A stretch of DNA of 64,000 nucleotides from the NCBI GenBank assembly GCA_010645155.1, contig CM021323.1, positions 2,957,835-3,021,834 on the forward strand, written 5' to 3'. The notes below the pieces were generated by a model that made no database searches, was not told the origin of the DNA, and saw only the letters and a list, made by a program, of their open reading frames with translations. This stretch comes from Tigriopus japonicus. Taxonomy: Eukaryota; Arthropoda; Copepoda; Harpacticoida; Harpacticidae. Within the stretch, counting starts at the first letter, position 1. Each line of letters begins with the position of its first letter. Shown here piece by piece: positions 35,361-47,190 of this stretch. Made by a program: the position numbers and the translations under genes.

Positions 35361-37030
35361 TAAGGACAGGAAGTTTAGACGAATAAAACTATCAAATTAG
35401 ACCAAAAAAGACAAATATAATTGCCTTATTAGACGAAAAAAGACAAATAAGATTGCCCAATTAAACAAAAGAAAACGAATAAAAGTTCGAAGAAGACGAA
35501 AAAACGAAGAAAAACTCACTAAAAATACGTAAAAAATGGAATCAATTTGCCCAAAAGGCGAATGAAACTACTTACTCATAAATAGAGCCCGGGAAAAAAT
35601 GTTGGAAAAACATCCAAAAAATGTCATCAAAATGTCAGGAAAAAGGGCAAAAAATGTTGAAATATAGGGCAAAAAGGGCAAAAAATGTTGAAATTTAGAG
35701 CAAAAAGAGCAAAAAAATGTTAAAAATTAGGGCAAAAAGTCAACGAAATGTGTGAGAAATGGGACTAGATGCGTGGAGGACTTGAGAAGACTACTTAAGA
35801 CAGTGTGACCAGACATCTGAAGGAAATAATGCCGTCAAAACTCTAGCTTAAAAAACGGGAGGTTGCACTTCACATAGCGGGGTGTTTTTATAAACTAGAC
35901 GTCAAAACAGTTTATGTTATAAGTCAGATAGCTCATTCATCAGACCCTTTGAAAGGCAATAGATATTAAAGTCTGAGTAAATAATGGCAACAGTGCCAAC
36001 TTAAAACATAATTTACTCTACACATAGCTATTTAGCCCACGTAAAATAATCACGGAAACAAGGGTCACAAAGTTTCTGATGTGAACTTTTTCACAATAAC
36101 AAAAAGAAACTTTAAGGGCACTTTTTCCCCTCTCCAAAGATTTTAATTGATTGGCATCGTAAAATGTGAAGCTGAACAATGACAATTTTAGCGGGAAATT
36201 TTGGCGGGAAATTTCAATCAAGCCTTCCTTTGATTAATTGGTCCCTCAGAACCGGTTTTGGGATGACATTTTTGAGCAAAAAGTACAAAAAATGTTAAGA
36301 AAATGTTGAAATTTTCCAAAAAACTGTCAAATAAAATAAAAATGTTATATTCACGTAAAATTGGCAAAAAATGTAAAAAAATATTTTTTATGTAAAAAAA
36401 AAATTCCCTAGCCCTACTCATAACTATGATAAAAAAGGAGACAAATTGAGTGCCTGTACAGACCGAAAAAGACGTTTAAACTGCTTTTACTGAACAGACA
36501 AAATGTATCTCCTTATTGACGGAAAAAATTGTCTACTTGTGCAAAAACGGCAAAATCTAGAAAATTTAAAACAGGAATAACCTAATGGGCAAGAATTATT
36601 CAGTGGTACATATGTCAAGTAAAAACAAAAGTTAGAAAATGCCTCCTTTAAGGAGAGTATACAGTAGAGTTATACATAAAGTGAGAATTACAGATACATC
36701 AATTGTTCTCATGGCCAGAAAGCTTTTTAAACCCAACAGTAATCTTTCTTTTCCGTGTCTGGCGGGCAATGCTTCGAGTCCAAGTTGATTTTTAAGTGTG
36801 GATTTTTTTTCTTGGTGCAAAACCGGAATGGACAATCAATCAATTTATTTCCTTGGCTGAAGCTTTGACGTTGAACTTTCTTCGAAGTTATTTTTTGCGT
36901 GTAAATTAGAAAACAACGCGTAAAGAGCTTGAAAAAGACGAATAATATGCAAATAAGACGAAAAAAAATTCGCGACGAATAAAGGCTCAGAAGACGAATA
37001 GTTTTTTTTCGTTTCAAGTTCCTGTCCCTA
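35361..37030. mobile_element. Outer hAT-like element holding a nested hAT element
   Basis: The left end TAAGGACAGGAAGTTTAGAC and the right end, read inverted, TAGGGACAGGAACTTGAAAC match well. The interior is rich in AGACGAAT/AAGACAAAT words near both ends. No target duplication survives. It contains the complete element 35583-36416. Confidence 0.6.
35583..36416. mobile_element. Nested hAT-type element, 834 bp
   Basis: Ends TAGAGCCCGGGAAAAAATG and, inverted, TAGGGCTAGGGAATTTTT. Target duplication CTCATAAA (35575-35582) and CTCATAAC (36417-36424), 7 of 8. Near the left end a ~35-base unit (GGGCAAAAAATGTTGAAAT) is repeated about four times; similar words recur near the right end. No coding region. 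Confidence 0.75.
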
Positions 37031-37039
37031 CTTATCATG

Positions 37040-37270
37040 CTCACTTCTCCCGCTTTCTTCTCGCACTTACTTCTCGCACTTACTTCTCCCGCTTACTTCT
37101 CCCACTTACTTCTACTACTTACTTCTCCCACTTACTTCTCCCACTTTCTTCTCCCACTTTCTTCTCCCACTTTCTTCTCCCACTTTCTTCTCCCACTTTC
37201 TTCTCCCACTTACTTCTCCCACTTACTTCTCCCACTTACTTCTCCCGCTTACTTCTCCCGCTTACTTCTC
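37040..37270. repeat. 13-bp minisatellite, CACTTACTTCTCC
   Basis: About 17 head-to-tail units alternating between CACTTACTTCTCC and CACTTTCTTCTCC with a few GC variants. It is open in one frame only because the period is not a multiple of three. Borders the outer hAT element. Confidence 0.9.
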
Positions 37271-37639
37271 CCCACCCAAAACCCCCTGTTCCCACATGGG
37301 CCCCGTAAAGCTTGTTGTCACTAATATTTTCCCGGTAGAAAATGCTACATTCTCCCAGGGGAGGGTAAGAATCCAGAACCAAAAGAAAGTACTGCTTATC
37401 CCAGGGGGTTCCACTTTCCGTAACGGAAAAACAGTTAAGCAGAGACGGAGACAATGACTTTCTTATTTGGAAGTGGGGGAAAGTGTCAGAAAATTGCAAT
37501 AAAGAAAAGTTTGTGGCAGTGAAATTTATAAAGTGGCAGAATATGGCAGAAATTGGAGTGACAGGCAATAAATTCGTCTAACTTAGAAAAGAACCCAGTC
37601 AAAACGGTAGGTTGCGTGAGTAATTTCGGATTTTTCAAT

Positions 37640-37805
37640 ACCACTACAAGGAATGGGATTCCCTTTAAAGAGAGTTCATGACTAATATAGTTTATAAAAT
37701 TACAGTTTATATGAAATTTGATGTATCAATGAGTTACTATTGACAGATCTGTACAACACTTGAATAGTGGGTTGGTCAGGAATAGTATTTAAAAACGTAA
37801 CGTGA
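37640..37805 (-). pseudogene. LINE 3' tail, minus strand
   Basis: Read on the minus strand it has a degraded FLNTIPDQPTIQ, then the family tail GGGAATCCCATTCCTTGTAG near 37650. A very short 5'-truncated copy of the CR1/Jockey-like LINE. Confidence 0.55.
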
Positions 37806-38918
37806 AAGTGGACGTAAATATTGTCAAATGGAATGTTCACTAAAACCTTTTCAATTGACCTTGCCCAATGTTCAGAGTCGTGAATTGCAAACTTTCAAAA
37901 TGGTTTTGGAGCAGAAAAATACAAGTTGGAAGCATCACCTCATTTTACAACACATTAGGTTGGGCTCTAGCAAAACGCAAACGTTTTGCTTCAAAGTAAG
38001 ATTTGAAGGCACTAAAATGAGCGAGGGCTTATTGAGTGTTCTGTCTGTTTGGAAATGTTGAAAACGGCGCCCAAAAGGGGATCAGCCAATCACATGATGC
38101 GAATTGGATGACGTCATTGATGCCGGTCTCAACCTCGCCCATCTCTCACTAGAGCGTCTCTAGTGGCTCCCAATCCTCCTCTTCCTTCCTATGTTTTGTT
38201 TTTTAAAGACACTGGAGTTAAGAACCTCATTGTGCAAATGATTTTAGGACAAGAAAAAAGTTAATATTAGGTTGAAAAATTAGTTTTAGGTAAAAGTTTC
38301 CCAAAAAGGCGTGAAAAAAGTTAATATTAGGTTGAAAACTTAGTTTTAGGTAAAATTTGCCCAACAGGGTAGGGTTTAGGTAAAACCTAAAATATTCAGC
38401 CCTACAAACAGTACATATAAGGATAAGGAAACAAGTCAATGACCTGTAAGTAGGGGGACAATGGGAACTGATGGGTATGGGAGAGATGGGTACTGAAAAT
38501 AAGGTGCAAAGGAAAGAGAGAACAAAATAGGAAAGATCTTATGAAACAAACAGGTCCTGTTTTCATTTGTTCTTTTAATTTTTTTGCTGAACTCTACCTT
38601 GGCAGTCAATGACAAAATGGACGCTTGAAAGTGAAAAATTGTTATCACAAGAAGCTTAAAAATCGGACCAGGGTTTGATTGTTCTTTTTCAATCACATTA
38701 TCACTCATAAATAACATTGTTTTGTTTTGTTTTGTTTATTTCTCATTAAGTGCTGATGCACTTTTGTCAATTCACCATTATCACTCGGTTCTGTTTGGCA
38801 CCAATATCACGTTCATTAAGAAAGGGTAATCAAGAGCAATATGGAAAAGTGCCAGATCTAGGGCCATTGGAATCACATGCTATAGGGGAACAGTCTTCAT
38901 TAAATTATTAATGGCACT

Positions 38919-39900
38919 TTAGAATTTTCCGATGGTCTGGATGGAGCGGATAGTAGGTAGGAGGGCGTTCCATAGTGCAGAGGCGCTACGAACAAACATG
39001 AAATCGTTACTCTGGTAATGGAGATCGTTCTTTCGAGAGCTTATGGTTTCTTTACTTGCGGGAGAGCCTGCAGACTGGATTTCTCTCTCAGTTCGGGTAT
39101 CACCAATCGAGCGGAAAAGGCCACTCAAACCTCCCCCGCACCAATAGATCTCTTTCCAGACTTTCAATAGCGAGGCTCTAACTGCCATTTGGTTAATCGA
39201 TAGAAATCCAGCTCGGCTGTGAAGTTCTTGGTTTGGAATCTGGTCGATTACTTTAGTCCCCAAGTATTCCCGTAGTATTTTGTTGAAAGCGATTTGGATT
39301 TTATCTTGTTTCCCTGGCCTGCGGATATGATCACTTGATAAGTCAGACGTAGCAAAGTAAAGGGCAAGCAGTATCTTATTCGAGAGAGAATCTGGGATTC
39401 GATGGCTTGTTTAAGTTTCTTTTTGTTGATCTTTGAAAGAAGCAGTCGAAGAAGGCCCAGCCCCTGTTTCAGTCCCCGGCACACAGCGCGGCTTTGCGTG
39501 TCCCAACGGAGGTCATTCTGAATATGAACTCCAAGTATCTTGGTTGTTCAGTTACGAGGTCATTATCAATATGGATGGATAAAGGTGCTACCCCGTTTTT
39601 TCGTTTTTCTATAACCATAAGTTTGGTTTCAGATGCATTTGCCTTTAGCCCATTGCTGGCCATAAATACCATCGCATCCTTGGAAGTTTTCTCCAATTTG
39701 ATCCTGAGCTCATCGCGTGACTTAGCATGGACAATTACGGTGGTATCATCCGCAAAGCTGAACGTTTTCGAAGAATTTGCTTCAGACATCCAGAGGGGCA
39801 GGTCAGCTACATTGATGAGGAACAGCAAAGGGGGAAGCACTGCTCCCTGAGGGGAGCCACATGAGACCTCAGCAAACATTGTCCTTTTTCCATTCACTTC
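38919..39900 (-). pseudogene. LINE RT and C-terminal fragment, third family
   Basis: Minus strand: CGSPQGAVLPPLLFLINVAD, TFSFADDTTVIVHA (FADD catalytic box at about 39755), MVFMASNGLKANASETKLM, then after frame changes ILSRIRYCLPF and near the end SNDFMFVRSASALWNALLP. This is the finger-palm to C-terminus of an R1/I-like non-LTR RT. The start is missing and the frame is broken at least twice (near 39480 and 39260). A related YADD fragment lies at 42490-42735. Confidence 0.75.
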
Positions 39901-40240
39901 AACTCACTGTTTTCTTCCGATCGAAACTGGGTCGAATTGTTTGGTTTCTTCCAAGTAATGAGGTCTGTATTCAGTTCATTCATGATGTTAGCAAAAATGG
40001 TTGAAAACAACTGCCTAATCTCACAAAAGTTTACTGCTTGTCGACATTGGATTGCCAGTCAATGATATTTTGTCCCTTCGAAAATGTCTCCTATTTGAAA
40101 CTCCTCATAGCACCCATGGAGTGGTAAAAAGTTTATAGTACCATTGAATAATCAGAGGGTCTGAGAATGAGAAGAAATTAAGACATGTGACTGTGTGCTC
40201 GTGCACAATATACGTATGTGAAATGGACGTGGGTTCAAAC

Positions 40241-41522
40241 TAGAGCTGTGCATCGGATCCGAAAGGTCCCCAAAATCCAATCCGAACTTGATTTCTTTAA
40301 TCCGAATCCGAATCCGAATCCGAGAGCTTCCATTCAATCCGAACGAATCCGAATCCGAAAATTTGCTACTCAATCCGAACGAATCCGAATCCGAAAATTT
40401 TTGCCCAATCCGAACGAATCCGAATCCGAAAATCTTCTGCCCAATCCGAACGAATCCGAATCCGAAAATTTGGCGCAAAATCCGAAAAAAATCCGAAAAT
40501 TTGGCGAAAATCCGAAAAAAATCCGAAATTTTTTTTTGCTAATTCCGATTTAAATCTGATTATTTTGTTATTTTGGCCTAAATTGGAAATAACACTTTCA
40601 ACTAGAAGTGCCAAAAACATATTATTTTAAATATAATATATCTTTTTAATATTTCCACGTTTAGCCTTGATTTTTTTTAACATTTTGGCATTTTCCAGGA
40701 AAAAATAAGCATTTTCTTGTTTTTTGGCAAAATATTTCAGGACAATTAGAGCAAATTAATGAATGCTCTTTGCACAATAGAATTTCCCAAAATGAACCAA
40801 ATATGTTAAAATGTTTATGAAAAGGTATTGATTCAAAAAATCACAATCATATCAACAGTCAAATGCAGAAAAAACTGCGTAATTGAATGGGGTGAAAACA
40901 TTTTTATCTTTAAATCAGTTTGGTGTCAAGTGGGCTGATATTTACGCACTTAATTGCAATCCAGGGGTGAATACTTGGCAAAATCTTTACTTTATTCAAA
41001 TAGGATGGTTTTGCTTTGAACACGTTTTGTAACTTTTTGATGCTTTTTTACTACAAAACCTTTCTATGATTCTCTTAATATAGAAATATTTGATCTCAAT
41101 GCTCTCATTTAATTGGTAAAATCTGAAACATTAAAATACCTTGTGGAGTCATTAAAAAATTCAGAGTTGAAGGCAGGAGATTGCATTTAAATCATCAAAC
41201 AAAAAAGGTCTCATAATGAAAATATTGTGAATTGAAATAAAAAAGTAAAATGAAAAATTCGGATTGGTTTCGGATTACGTCGGATCCGAAATTTTTTTCG
41301 CAAATCCGAATCCGAATCCGAATCCGACAGGTTTTGGCAAATCCGAACGAATCCGAATCCGAAAATTCGCGCTAAAATCCGAACGAATCCGAATCCGAAA
41401 ATTCGCGCTAAAATCCGAACGAATCCGAATCCGAAAAGTCTTGCGTCAATCCGAACGAATCCGAATCCGATCGGATTCGGATCCGATCGGATCCGACTTT
41501 TCGGATCCGATGCACAGCTCTA
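40241..41522. mobile_element. hAT-type element with CCGAAT repeat arrays, 1282 bp
   Basis: Inverted ends TAGAGCTGTGCATCGGATCC and GGATCCGATGCACAGCTCTA, with exact 8-bp target duplication GTTCAAAC at 40233-40240 and 41523-41530. Just inside both ends are arrays of AATCCGAACGAATCCGAATC-type units (40270-40540 and 41270-41490), both reading in the same direction. Any peptide read from them (NPNESESEN repeats) is only the repeat. The middle is AT-rich without a gene. Confidence 0.9.
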
Positions 41523-42159
41523 GTTCAAACACCCATGACGGAGCTTTCAGCTCGACTAATTGCGGAAGCATGAATAACGCAAACCAAAAGATGTCAAATA
41601 GACGTCAATTCCATGAAGGGGATAATTTTTTCAAGCTAAGCGAAGTTGAGTCATAATTAGGGCTGAAGAAAATAGGCAGTTGTGGAGTCAAGCAGAATTC
41701 CCAGACGCTTCAAGTTCCAATGTGTGTAGTGTCCAAAGAGAGATGTCATAATCTTAGTTCAGCAAAACCTTAGGAGCCTTGAAAAGTCTAATGCGAAATG
41801 CGAAAAACGCACTGGGTTTAAGAAACATCAAATTCCCAAGCAACTCAAATTAATTTTAGATCTTATGAAAATATATTAACATTCTGCATTTTTGTAAATT
41901 ATCTCACAGCAGGTCAAAAATGATAAATATTATTACCCAAGACACACTTCAAATTCATGTTTTTGAATAATGGCTTTTGAAGCATGAAACATAAATGTGG
42001 GACGCTGTCTAATGATTAATAAACGATCTAAGGATGAGACGCAAAAGAGTGGGATGGGATTTGATGGCTCAACCTCCGCAAAACTCCCACTCTGTGCTCA
42101 TTCCACGATCCTTCACTAGAATTGTTTATTTCCAGGAGAGCAAAAACTCTTGCCTCCTA

Positions 42160-42427
42160 AATGGATGAGTGTAATCGAACGAATTCAACTAGGGATTTGG
42201 GGGCCAAACTGGCTAGGGATGGATCAGATCTAGGCTTGGGCATTTCATAGTTGAAGTTTGCCAAGTTAGGGAAAAGCTCTTGTTTTGATTGATTGTCAAA
42301 GCGAAGAATGGTAATTGGGCTCGAGAATTTTAATAAAGTTTTGAGGGTTAGTCTCGACTCTGACACATCCCTAGCTATTTTGGCCCCAGAATCCCCAGCT
42401 GAATTCGTTCGATTACACTCATTCATT
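42160..42427. mobile_element. MITE, second copy of the 8751 family
   Basis: Ends ATGGATGAGTGTAATCG and CGATTACACTCATTCAT. Inner blocks GAATTCAACTAGGGAT and CCCCAGCTGAATTCG mirror each other. Same length class (~270 bp) as 8751-9020. Confidence 0.75.
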
Positions 42428-42489
42428 GTATGGACACAACTTTTTTTAAAGTCCTCGTCGTTTCCCAAAGACCATCATGGTAGTTTTTC

Positions 42490-42735
42490 CTAGAGCACTA
42501 TAGATTTTCTTGTGTTGAGAACGAGACCTGATTCCGTCATGCAAGACGCCACTTCCTCCGATGTTTTCTCCAGGGGCTCTTGAAGTTCCGTTTTATTTAC
42601 CGCTGATAACATTGCGCTTAGATCGTCGGCATACATCACTGGATTTGACTTTTTGGCTAGCGGCAAGTCATTAGGAATAGAAGCAGAGACAAGCCAGATC
42701 CTTGGTAGCGAAGAAGTAACATGTAGCCATGCCAT
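42490..42735 (-). pseudogene. LINE RT fragment with YADD
   Basis: About 80 codons: NPVMYADDLSAMLS, TSEEVASCMTESGLVLN. Catalytic YADD and the following helix of a non-LTR reverse transcriptase, cut at both sides. Confidence 0.65.
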
Positions 42736-43019
42736 ACCAACACTGGGAAGTTGATGTATGTGAGTGAATGTAGTTTTGCGGAACTTTTCTCAAAATATCT
42801 CCTTAATTTGTTTTACGGACGCAAAGAGTAATAGAACTTGACGAATTACATTTCTTTTTGCGATGGAACCTTTCAATTTAGTCCATATAGTTCATGTAGT
42901 ACTCAAATAATTTATCATTGAAGTACGCAGATCAATTATTCTCGGTTTTCATAGAGGTCATTCTAGTAAATCAAACACGTTGCCTTTGAATTTCCCGCCT
43001 CAATCTTGAGCTATTCTAC

Positions 43020-43455
43020 AGATGTTACTGTTTTGTTTCGAGTTGGATTTTTGGCAGAGTTTTGACATTTTGGTTTTTAGGGTCAAAAATCTGGCCACAG
43101 CTTAACTTTACAACAGGCAATAGACCTTATCTACCAAAAAATTTGGCAGCACTGTCAACTTGAAATCCATAAGCGTAACTACTGATGGAACTCGAACTCG
43201 ATTTAGTTCGAGTAATTAGGTCTTTTTTTTTTCAAATTTCAACCTGCATTTCTGAACAGTAATAAATTTCGAGTTAAAAACGGCAGCACTCCCAACTCGA
43301 AACCATCACTTGTAGTAACATCCACTGCAGATGTATTTCGAATAGGATTTTTGGCAGAGTTTTGCCATTTTGGTTTTTAGGGGCCAAAATGTGACCACAA
43401 CTTAACTTTACAACAGGCTCTGCCAAAAGTCCAACTCGAAACACATCAGTAATCA
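43020..43455. repeat. Two foldback MITE copies, 14636 family
   Basis: GTTTCGAGTTGGATTTTTGG with GGCAGCACTGTCAACTTG (about 43036-43165) and GATGTATTTCGAATAGG with CCAACTCGAAACACATCAG (43329-43449) are degraded versions of the same inverted ends. Both share GGTTTTTAGGG and CAACTTAACTTTACAACAGGC, so they are copies of one element. Confidence 0.55.
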
Positions 43456-44805
43456 CTAGTATCCACTTTGCTCCATAGATATGTACCGATGCGAGATACT
43501 CAGGTTTTAGCAGGACAATTAAGTGAAAAATGGTTGCGTGATTCAGCCCAAATTTTCCAAGGAACATTGTTATTTTATGTAGGTTTGATTCAAGCTCTTC
43601 AACAGCTGTAACTCGTCCAACAAAAATCTGTGATGACGAGAAACAAGTTTATTCCTACACCCCGTATGAAAATGGATACCAAATGAAATGGAAACTACAT
43701 CAGAATTCTCAAAGTCTGATCGCCTTATCGACCTCTGCTATTTTTTACCTGCAAAAAATAATTAAGTTGTTGTAAGATTTTAAGGTTTCTTCGTCATTAA
43801 AGATTTTTAGAGTGTCTCCTTGACGAATTTGCTCCAGAAGTATCACAATTCTTGACACCCTTATTTTCTGAATCGTTCATGTCTCAGCGCTCCCATATCT
43901 TGCAATATGATTTCTAAGTTGCGTAAAGTCATGGCGTTTGCGTAATGAATTTTTTGCAACAAGTTCTTTAGGGTATAATACTGAGGAAAATCCATTTGAA
44001 ACGCGATTGCAAGGACCATTAAACAAAAATGTTAAATGTTTTTCTAAGGTACAAATTGAAATCTAACACTTTTCGTATTCTTTGTACTAGAATCACTGAA
44101 CCGGAATCAGTAGCGTCATCACATGTGAATAACCAACAAGACCAGTTATCCACCTTCTGAAATGTGTTGAGGAAAAGAAGACTTTCCCATTGAAATTAGA
44201 AATCTGATGTTGATTGCGCTTGGTACTTAAAAATGCTGTCATGAGTGCTTACCCTGTTCCAAATAGTGAACTCAAATAAGAAAGAACAATCCAAATAAGA
44301 AGACAAAAAAACGACAGAATTTTGATTAATTGTCGAACAAATCAGACAAAATGCTGTCTGACGTTTTTGTGGAATATGACGAAGAAGATAATGTACAGTG
44401 CTATTTTAATTGTTATCTTGGCTGAAAATGTGTCGAGAAAGAAATTATTTATAAATGGGTTTTAAGCACGTTTTAAGTGACATTACTGCAATATTTGACC
44501 CATGGCCTAATTAAGAGAACTCAATTTCAAATGTGGCATTGTTTTATCACATTAAAACTGTTCTCAAATGTTTTTGGAAGTTAAAAGTAATGTCTCCAAG
44601 TTAAACATTTAACGAGTCAAACAATTAAACAACGTGTACTGCTACACTGATGTATCCTTAGCTTGATGATTTCAAGTTTATAACGGCGTTTTTTTAGCAA
44701 AGCGATCTTTGTAGGCAGCAAACCTAAGCCTACAATCTATATTGTTTGTCAGATCCTTCCATTACGATAACTTGAGTTTCTTTAGGTTTGCTATTTGTTG
44801 GTTGC

Positions 44806-45005
44806 CACGTATCCTTCACTCTCCTTTCAGGATATTCGGAAATTTTGCTGGATTTTTAAACAAGTTTCTATTAGTTTATAACATGAGGACTTCAACAACC
44901 TTAATAACGAGTTATTTTCCAGATGAAATGGGGTATTAAATTGCATATTAATTGTTATTGCTGCGTTCAAATTTTGCGCCATTTCCTAGAACCACATCAA
45001 CCAAT
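44806..45005 (+). repeat. Left terminal inverted repeat of the CAC transposon
   Basis: Blocks CTCTCCTTTCAGG, ATTCGGAAATTTTGCTGG, TCTATTAGTTTATAACATGA, TTCAACAACCTTAAT and GCGTTCAAATTTTGCGCC all return inverted at 51667-51868, with roughly 90 percent identity by eye. Confidence 0.85.
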
Positions 45006-45305
45006 GGAAATGCTTCAACGTGTATTTATTCGATAAGTGTGACGCTCTTTGTGATTTTTTGCCAGTTGCCAGAAATAACCAACTAGCTTTACCTTGTTAC
45101 ATGCATTTTATAAAATTCAAAATAATCTTTACATTTGAAACTGGAATTTTAAATAAAAATACTTGAACCAGATTTTATTTTACCCAACAGCTATATACTG
45201 TATACCTATAGACTGAGAACAACTCAACTAACGAGGAAAAAATTGCCCTTGCTAATAGATAGCTTTCAAACAAGTAAAATCAGTTAGTCTTCTGCAAATG
45301 TGCAA

Positions 45306-47018
45306 CTAAGGTGCTCCAAACTGGCTCAAAAATACATAAAAATATGTGTGATATGTAAAGTTTGTAAAGGTAAAAACGCATGAAGCTAAAAGTTGATTAA
45401 AATCTATTTTATTCTGTTGACAACGACATATGATGGCTTTTGAACTAAAGAAGTGAAACATCAGAAGAACTTTAAGCATGGGAACATTGAAATCATTGAC
45501 ACTTTTTAACAAATTCACTCTATAATTAGGATTTGAAATCTCTTTCACGATGTACTTCGTCCAGGTCTTGTCATATTCGGAGTGTAGGCTTTCATGGGCT
45601 TGCTCTGCAAAATGGTGCATGTTCTTCCCATTTTTAATCAACACAAAGTCCACCAGGTGGTCGAGCACTAAATGCACTGTTGTAGTTAACGCCATTCCAG
45701 ATGCCTTCCACGCCTCTTTGAACTTTTGGAAAGTAGTTCCAAGCGCCAGGACATCAACCATGTTTTTTGTGAACTCTGTGTTCACTTGTAGATATGACCA
45801 TAGACGTCCATGATATGACTCAAGCACTTCAACAAATGCCTTGCCCCTGCTTTCTTCCTTCAACTCAATCAGGATATCTTTTAGCATGGGACATTTTCCA
45901 ACAGACGCTGACATTCATTGCCTTCATATCCTGTGCCATGGTATCGTTCTTGATTAAGGTGAAGTGATTGTGTTCATTTTACTGCACCAGGTATTTGGCA
46001 GATGAGTTTGTCCAAGGCATGGTTTACCACTCCAAGTCTGACATGAAGCCACGGGATTGCACACACTTGAAGGATTAGAGTTTCTGGTGGCTTGTGCTGG
46101 AGAATGATGGGCTCATTTTTCACGGATTTAAAGTTCCTGGGCGATGCGCTCGACGTCGTGGAGAATTGCTTATAGAGATCCCTCAAGCTTCCCAAATTTC
46201 GTTCTTCAAATGGGGTTTCACTCTAATGTCCATTAATCCACAGGCAGTATAAGCATGGGTATGTGCTTTTGTGATTTCCTAAACCTAAAACAATATTGTA
46301 GCACTTGAGGTCTTGAGAAAAGATATCATAAAGTTCTTGGTCAAACACCATATCTATCTTAGATAAGACTTGTTTGATGTTGACGTAGGTTTCTTTGATT
46401 GAGGATAAGGCCAAAATTATCATCTTTTTACCCCTGAACTTTTGAACGAGCCACTTTCTTTATCAGAATTTCGAAAAATCAAGTTTCCACTGACTTTGAG
46501 AAATCCGCGGCCTTCATCAATGGAAAGTCTCAATATAAAGTCTTTCTTCTCAGCACCTCTTAGGCTAATTATTGCGTCAAAAAGAAGCTGTGGTCTTTTT
46601 CAAAACATAATAGGTACTTTTACAATGACGTTTTTAAACACACTTCCTCTTCACATATGGTAAAGAATTCATCGAATTTCTTGCTGGTCTCTATGAGTGT
46701 TTTCCTTGGGCCTGGTTCCATTGGGACATGTTTTCGAATCACTTTACCGATCTTTTCCATGATCCTGTGGTTCAAATTGGTGTCTAATTTTATTTCAAGT
46801 AAAGCATCCTCTGGAACTTTGTTATCACTCCTCGATATGATGTTTCGGTAATTTGCATTTTTTGGAACAAAAGTTGCAGGTGTTCCACGCGTAGCCAGTG
46901 ATAAGCCTTGGCCATTACTTTTTTCGTCTTTAAAAATATCTGATGCAGCAATTTGAATGGCACGTTTGGGGATGTGCTTTCGGATGTTGTCCACACAACT
47001 TTTCATAGTACATGGGTG
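45306..47018 (-). pseudogene. RAG1/Transib-like DDE transposase core, broken
   Basis: Minus-strand continuation of the gene above. In order: RLSIDEGRGFLKV near 46510 (first Asp); FSQDLKCYNIVLGLG near 46310-46260, whose Asp lies exactly 19 residues before the first Cys of PCLYC; CAIPWLHVRLGVVNHALDK near 46050; GTGYEGNECQRLL near 45910-45940; and TTVHLVLDHLVDF with H-x4-H, then HHFAEQAHESLH (Glu) near 45570-45690. In vertebrate RAG1 the second Asp (D708) is also 19 residues before zinc Cys 727, with C-x2-C, H-x4-H and a Glu about 20 residues later. Stops and frameshifts (about 46620, 46590, 46430, 46220, 45970, 45910) and the LTR element make it a pseudogene. It could equally be a CACTA/Chapaev-type enzyme, which shares this layout. 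Confidence 0.7.
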
Positions 47019-47022
47019 CCTG
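47019..47022. repeat. Target duplication CCTG of the LTR element, left copy
   Basis: CCTG before the left LTR is repeated after the right LTR at 51103-51106. Taking one copy away restores the transposase-like frame. Confidence 0.85.
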
Positions 47023-47141
47023 TGTAGCGACTCTCGAGCAACTACTTTGTCTGTGCTCATTTATGTCTCTCCTTGAACTTTAGATATAGGATCGAAGGAA
47101 AGAGAATAAAGGCAATTACTTGTTTACTTGAATCCGCTAAA
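47023..47141 (+). repeat. 5' LTR, 119 bp
   Basis: Starts TGTAGCG and ends CGCTAAA, which are inverted copies except for one base; most LTRs end in CA. Contains an AATAAA at about 47105-47110 that could be the polyadenylation signal. No clear TATA box apart from GATATAGG near 47085. Very short for an LTR. Confidence 0.95.
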
Positions 47142-47142
47142 T

Positions 47143-47160
47143 TGGTGACCCCGACGTGAT
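47143..47160 (+). promoter_or_regulatory. Primer binding site, tRNA-Trp
   Basis: TGGTGACCCCGACGTGAT is complementary over 18 bases to the 3' end of animal tRNA-Trp (ATCACGTCGGGGTCA plus CCA), two bases after the LTR. This is where minus-strand DNA synthesis is primed. Confidence 0.9.
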
Positions 47161-47190
47161 AAATTTTTTTTGACGACTCGTTTAGTTGTC

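Noticed and set aside
37037..37324. 95-codon open frame with repeated TSPTYFSHLLLPL
   Set aside because: Translation of the 13-bp minisatellite; the periodicity is at DNA level.
40218..40553. Open frames of 84-111 codons reading NPNESESEN repeats
   Set aside because: They are the CCGAAT array of the hAT element read in several frames and on both strands; no protein features.
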